64,000 bases of DNA from Lunularia cruciata (Eukaryota > Streptophyta > Marchantiopsida > Lunulariales > Lunulariaceae). Both the position numbers and the translations under genes were made by a program. The stretch lies in the NCBI GenBank assembly GCA_948567375.1, contig OX419758.1, forward strand, positions 5,399,001 through 5,463,000. Direction: 5' to 3'. This document shows, one piece after another, positions 59,546 through 64,000 of the stretch. A model generated the notes under the pieces. It saw only the letters and a list, made by a program, of their open reading frames with translations. It was not told the DNA's origin and did not search any database. Every line of letters begins with the position of its first letter. The stretch's first letter is position 1.

Positions 59546-60590
59546 CTAAGATTGTATTTTTTCTTTGGAATGAAAATCTCTTAACCTTCTATCACACAAC
59601 TTCAACTTATCATGTTTGATCCTATCAAAATGTATTCCTTCCAACTCCTTAAGATTATAGTTGTAATTGCACCATATCTTCTTCATTATGATTGGTCTAA
59701 AGTACATAGGCCTAAGAATTTTTCTCCACCTTTCAATCAAATTGAATCAAACAGTATTACATAATCACTTTCCTTGAAATGCTCAACCTTCTCCTTGCCT
59801 TACTTCTTGTCAAAGCTCTTCTTTGTTTCCTTTAGGGTAGCTTCACTCACTTCATAACAACTACTTGTGCCTCCTCTAATTTTATGAGTTGATCCTGCTA
59901 TAATTTCTTATATCATCTCCTTGTGCCTTCTTCATTATTTCTAAATGCTTTGGAAGGTAGGAAGATCAAAGTGAATAAGTAAAGCAGACTTGATGTCATA
60001 TACCAAATGAAATTGTGAATATCTTGCAAAAGTTATCTTGTACTCCTATAGATGTCTTGTCTTTGTCCCAATGATGTTTAGCTCCATTTATTTTTATATC
60101 TTTGCCCAATATCATACACAAGGTTTGATTATTTCCCTCTACCAAGCCATTTGAGTTTTGCTTATAAAGTGTAGTTGCTTTATGTGTGATAGAGAATCAT
60201 AGCATGGATATGGTGATGCTTCTTGTAAGCTTTCCTCTACAATAAAAAATAAACTCCAAGAGGTAACCAAATCAATTTGTGATGCATTTATAAAGAAATC
60301 TACTTTATCTTCATTCTTATCTCTTAATGGTCTAGCATCAATCCACTCGGTAAGAAAAAAGTAACCATCAAAATATACCATGTATTCCTTGATGAAGAGA
60401 GGTAGAAAGAAAACTTATAAAGTGAATTCTCTCTTGCTCAAATGGCACCGGTAATGGAATTGATCTAAGAGATGAGGTAGAGGTGGACTTCCTAGTAAAA
60501 GTTTGACAAGCCTTGCAATAACCAAGACAATCCTTGAAAGTACTTCTATGATGGTATCTTGCATTTAGAATCTTGAAAGAAATCACCTTT
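59546..60590 (-). pseudogene. Ty3/gypsy integrase relic (non-chromovirus type)
   Basis: In minus-strand order: NARYHHRSTFKDCLGYCKAC and QTF (zinc-finger end with CX2C), a Gly/Ile-Asp-Phe-like start of the core (FEQERIHFISF), a core block with EWIDARPLRDKNEDKV (60381-60139), a decayed FHLVYDIKSALLIHFDLP block near 59980 (the YG-EAVLP motif of Tat/Athila-like elements), and a Leu-Lys-Glu tail (59740-59546). Stops interrupt it throughout. It is truncated at the right by the inserted family A LTR at 60608. Confidence 0.72.
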
Positions 60591-60607
60591 CTTGCAAAGT
60601 GACCTCT

Positions 60608-61010
60608 TGAAATAATATGGAGTTAGCAAAAGTTTAGAGGCTAATGAGGTAGTAAACTAAGCCAAATATAGCTAGGAATTCTAAGAGTATTCTAGAAATA
60701 TCTAAGATATTTTTTTAAGTAGAATTTTCTTAAAGCATCCAAGAAGCTTCTTGATGGGAAGCTTCTAGGTACCTTCAAAGGATTGGGTAAATTGTACACC
60801 AAGTTTATGGTTACCTTAACTTGTATGTCAAGTAAGTGGCTTCTAGAAGGAAGTTTTCTTAGAAGCTTCTCAAGAGCCTTCTATTGCTTTGCTATAAATA
60901 CCAAATCCCAAGCTCATGCTAGGCAAATGGAGTTTCCTTCACTTGAAAGTTCCAATATGATCTTTCACTTTGATCTTCCATTCTCCTATTTCTCTCCTTG
61001 GGGTTTTATA
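60608..61010 (+). mobile_element. Family A LTR in the opposite orientation
   Basis: On the plus strand it starts TGAAATAATATGGAGTTAGC (compare TGTAACAATATGGAG) and ends GGGTTTTATA. A TATA box, GCTATAAATA, lies at 60891-60900. Remnant heat shock units remain (TTCTAGAAA at 60690-60698, TTCTTAGAAGCTTCT near 60857). It is followed by a primer binding site, so it is a 5' LTR. Confidence 0.85.
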
Positions 61011-61023
61011 TTGGTATCAAATC
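61011..61023 (+). other. Primer binding site of the inverted family A copy
   Basis: TTGGTATCAAATC abuts the LTR end. About 130 bp of family A leader follow (to about 61150), then homology is lost. Confidence 0.8.
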
Positions 61024-61150
61024 AAGAATGGGATGGATAGAATCTATGGACCACCAAATTGATTTCTTCCAAACCATTGGGATTTTTATATCCATGTACT
61101 ACCAAAGGATCATTTCATATTGTTCATCATTTCACACTTTGGGTTAAATA

Positions 61151-61479
61151 CTTCGTGTAACTTATCGCATATTGTGAAATTTGGGCGGTCACTTGAGCAT
61201 ATTTAGATCATTCACATAATAATCAATAAATCTAGGATCCATTGGTAATCTACGATCCATTGCATGGGTACTATAACAATTACATCCATAAACAAAATAG
61301 AATACTATTTCACTCACCTGCTAAACCACCACACTACACTTGCCATTCTTCATTTCCTAATTAATGTTCATTACTCTCAACTTTGAGCTCTCACATCTTC
61401 ATCACAGATTCTAACACTTTAATATTGAATTTGGCTAGCAACAAGATCTCTTCGGCTTCTCACATGTTTGGCACTTCTT
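61151..61479. other. No recognisable feature
   Basis: Unassigned AT-rich DNA between the plus-oriented leader and the minus-oriented gag relic. It includes a diverged gag-like word near 61480. Confidence 0.4.
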
Positions 61480-61950
61480 GTATTGATATTGGAGCAAAAT
61501 CCTACCATTGAGCTTGTTCTACTCAAAATTACCACCATATTTTACCCACTCCATCTAATTGCCTCAAAGCCAAGAGAATCTATCTTTGTTTACCCAAAAG
61601 ATTTGTAGCTTCAAAATAAGATTTGCAATCAAATGCAAAATTCTCTACTACAACCAATATATTCTTGCCTTCAAGTACCTATAGCTTTCAAAATCAAACT
61701 TAATCTTCTCCTTGAAATGGTAATCTCTCTACTTGTTCTTGTCATTGACTATCATAATCTCTCTCTTCCTACAATTGAGTAATATGCTTAATTAAGTGTT
61801 GCATAACAATGATAACTTCATGCATTGCCGCCATGACTACTACTCTAACAAACTACCTACTTGCAATTTTCTAAATTAACATGTAGATACAATACATCCA
61901 CTACTTCATATACTTGCCATTGGAAGGATTAATGGTTCATCAGACAAGGT
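61480..61950 (-). pseudogene. Family A gag and leader relic, minus strand
   Basis: Matches 28990-29560 in order (TTGCCTCAAAGCCAAGAGAATC, GATTTGTAGCTTCAAAAT, CTCTACTTGTTCTTGTCATTGA, GCCGCCATG, GGTTCATCAGACAAGGTGATCAT). It runs opposite to the LTR and leader at 60608-61150, so two family A pieces face each other here. No LTR follows it at the right. Confidence 0.75.
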
Positions 61951-64000
61951 GATCATCAATTGTAAAGGTAATCTGGTGATGTCCATAATGAGAAAAGGGC
62001 CAACAAAGTCCAAGTGGAGACATCTCTGCCATGAGTATTGGCCAAAATAGCATAGAGAGAGAGAGAGTATGTGTGTGTGGAGCCAATGAGAAGACTCAAT
62101 GGCAAGGGGATTGTAGTGTACATCTATGGTCGAGGCAAACCTAGTAGGAATGCCTAGAGGGTCTAACAAGTGTAACAAAGAATACAAGTCTAGGGAAGCC
62201 TAAAGAACCACTACTAGCATACAAATAGGGTCCATAGGTGTAAGATGATTGGTGGTCTCAACTTGCATACACAAGAAACAAGCTCTTTATCTATGTTGGG
62301 CAAGTCCGATCCCTACCCATTGATAATTTAGACAAGATTGACTAGGACGCTGATGGGGCAGGATATATGGACGTGATGATGGCCCTAGTGTAGGAGAATG
62401 ATTATGCATGGGTGGCAAGTGATAGTGGTGGGAGGAGGATTTAAGGTGAGAGGAGGGTGTGGAGGTCCACGGGAGGAGGATCAAGGGTAGGGGAGTCAAG
62501 TGTGGGGTATCCTCAATAGGACTCACCTCTTATTGGGTGCATTGATGGTAAAAACGAAGTATGTGATCTAGGGATTGAAGGGACTCAATCTAGATTAACC
62601 ACAATAACTATGGGTGTATGCTGAAATAGACGAGGTAAGGGTCAAGCCTTAGGTCACACATATGGGGTATGGGGTACCAGATGAGGAGTGACACTTGAGG
62701 TAGTCCTCTCTATGGCCCCATGCCAAGGGAGGCATGAGGAGAGATGCTAAAAATAGTGCATACATCGTAAAGAGGACAAAGAAAATGCCATACTAAAAGA
62801 GCAAGATATAAAAGACAAAGAGTTGATGGCAAAACACAAAAGAGATAAACAAAAGGACAAAAAGAAACAAAGAAGAGAGAGCATGCAAGGGAGTTGAAAG
62901 GGCCTAGTTGTGGACTCTAAAGATCTCCTTCTTCATCCAATGTCCAGTCCCCTGGCGGGTCCAATTGCCCAACTGTGCCAAAAGTGCTATAAACTTGGGT
63001 ACAAGAACACCCAATAGAAGAACCATTTAATACAAGAACTCTTCATGTGGTGAAATCCCTAATTCTCAAATTCCTCCCGTGTACTGAACCAAAAAGGGCT
63101 ATCCTATTGTGCTTCATTGGTCCCCAAATTTCCTAGGCCCAAGGTCTTGATGTAGGCACACCATCCTTGCCGGGTCTGATCACTCTGTCCTTGCTTGCCC
63201 TATACACAAACCTACTCAATCAAGGCAAACCTTTTACTGTGCTCCTATGAAATGGTTTCTCATGTGCTTGGTTCCGCCTCATATAATTCTGATGCTCCAT
63301 GTTGCCACCCTCCTTCTGAAGCTGTCTCCCAAGTAGAAGTTATGTGCGTGTTGAGAACTCGGGGTCCGAAGAACAAGTCTTGCAGATATATGAGGGCCCC
63401 TGCCTCTAAATTTAAATCCCCACTCCAAAGTTCTCTCAATCTTAACCCACGAAGAGCAGTCTCTTTGAGCCCAGCTATATGAAGAAAGTGCTCGTCTGTT
63501 CTAGTAATCTGCTTCAATTGGAAGACCATCTAGCGCACAAAGTCTACTCTAAGTCCGTTCACCACACTATTTGCCTAGAGGTCTTCTTTGAGGTTCAAAC
63601 CACATTGTATCATCTCCATTCCTAGTCTACTTCCATTGTACAAGAAATCAACTTGAATCTTCAAGTCAAGTCCATCCATACGCACTACCATCCGCATGTT
63701 CGCCGATAGCTCAAAATCGATCCTGAGTGCAATTAATTTTGATGTCCATTTCGATAGAGGATGAATCCAGCAACATCACTTAAAAGGGCTTTGGACTTCA
63801 GACTCATTGCTTGTGGTAGAATTTTGGAATTCTCTTTTGAATCACTCAAAGGTTGCTCTAAATGATCTCCAACCTTCTTCTCGCGTGAATTCGCCGCAAT
63901 TCACTTCTCCATCATGTGGCCTCTAGCATGTCACCGCTGCTTCTTCTTCCGTCCCAACGCCTCAACCAATCAATCTCAATTTTCAACAACTACCATCTCT
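61951..64000. other. No assignable gene; short GA/GT microsatellite
   Basis: 62048-62079 holds GAGAGAGAGAGTATGTGTGTGTGG. The minus-strand frame 62287-62526 is Pro/His/Ser-rich, and those at 63260-63529 and beyond contain no known motif. The region 62900-63000 has GC-richer phrases (CCCCTGGCGGGTCCAATTG) that could belong to a retroelement leader, but I cannot show it. Confidence 0.4.

Noticed and set aside
62930-63000. Primer binding site and LTR edge (CCAATTG..., TGTGCCAAAAGTGC)
   Set aside because: Suggestive of a retroelement leader, but there is no second LTR, no matching tRNA complement I trust, and no pol nearby.

Overview
The window is AT-rich, repeat-dominated nuclear DNA from a plant. 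The chromodomain Ty3 elements, the Ty1/copia relic, the initiator-Met-tRNA-type primer binding sites and the layers of nested, heavily mutated insertions all point to a large plant genome. A gymnosperm or similarly TE-rich lineage is my inference and cannot be proved here. I found no intact host gene, rRNA, tRNA or CRISPR array. Almost everything recognisable is a mobile element or its debris.

Layout. 1-10438: mostly anonymous AT-rich DNA with several diverged tandem repeats (166, 244, 30 and ~195 bp periods) and one solo LTR (family C). 10439-30179: a compound array of one chromovirus (family A, Ty3/gypsy, coded on the minus strand). Four LTR positions are separated by three internal regions of unequal completeness: gag plus a partly duplicated pol, gag only, and a decayed full gag-pol. 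Two family B insertions with TG..CA-type ends and 5-bp target duplications sit inside it. The larger (3.7 kb) carries a broken ~840-codon coding region. 30180-35870: anonymous DNA, a second family C solo LTR and a relic gag/protease-like reading frame. 35870-42840: a degraded Ty1/copia element on the plus strand, split by a third family B insertion.

42840-51510 is a more GC-balanced, apparently low-copy segment with a possible membrane-transporter fragment. It is interrupted at 44764-48300 by a non-LTR retrotransposon of the restriction-like-endonuclease (RLE) type: one N-terminal C2H2 finger, a reverse transcriptase, then a CCHC knuckle and a PD-(D/E)XK-like nuclease. Two older relics of related elements follow at about 51510-52830 and 53000-53580. 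54060-64000 is mostly anonymous, with a family C LTR next to a Ty3 integrase relic and an inverted pair of family A fragments.

Two points deserve most attention. First, the U3 part of the family A LTRs is packed with perfect heat-shock-element arrays (alternating nGAAn units) upstream of a TATA box, which suggests a heat-responsive chromovirus. Second, a single-ORF RLE-type non-LTR element sits in what looks like a plant genome.
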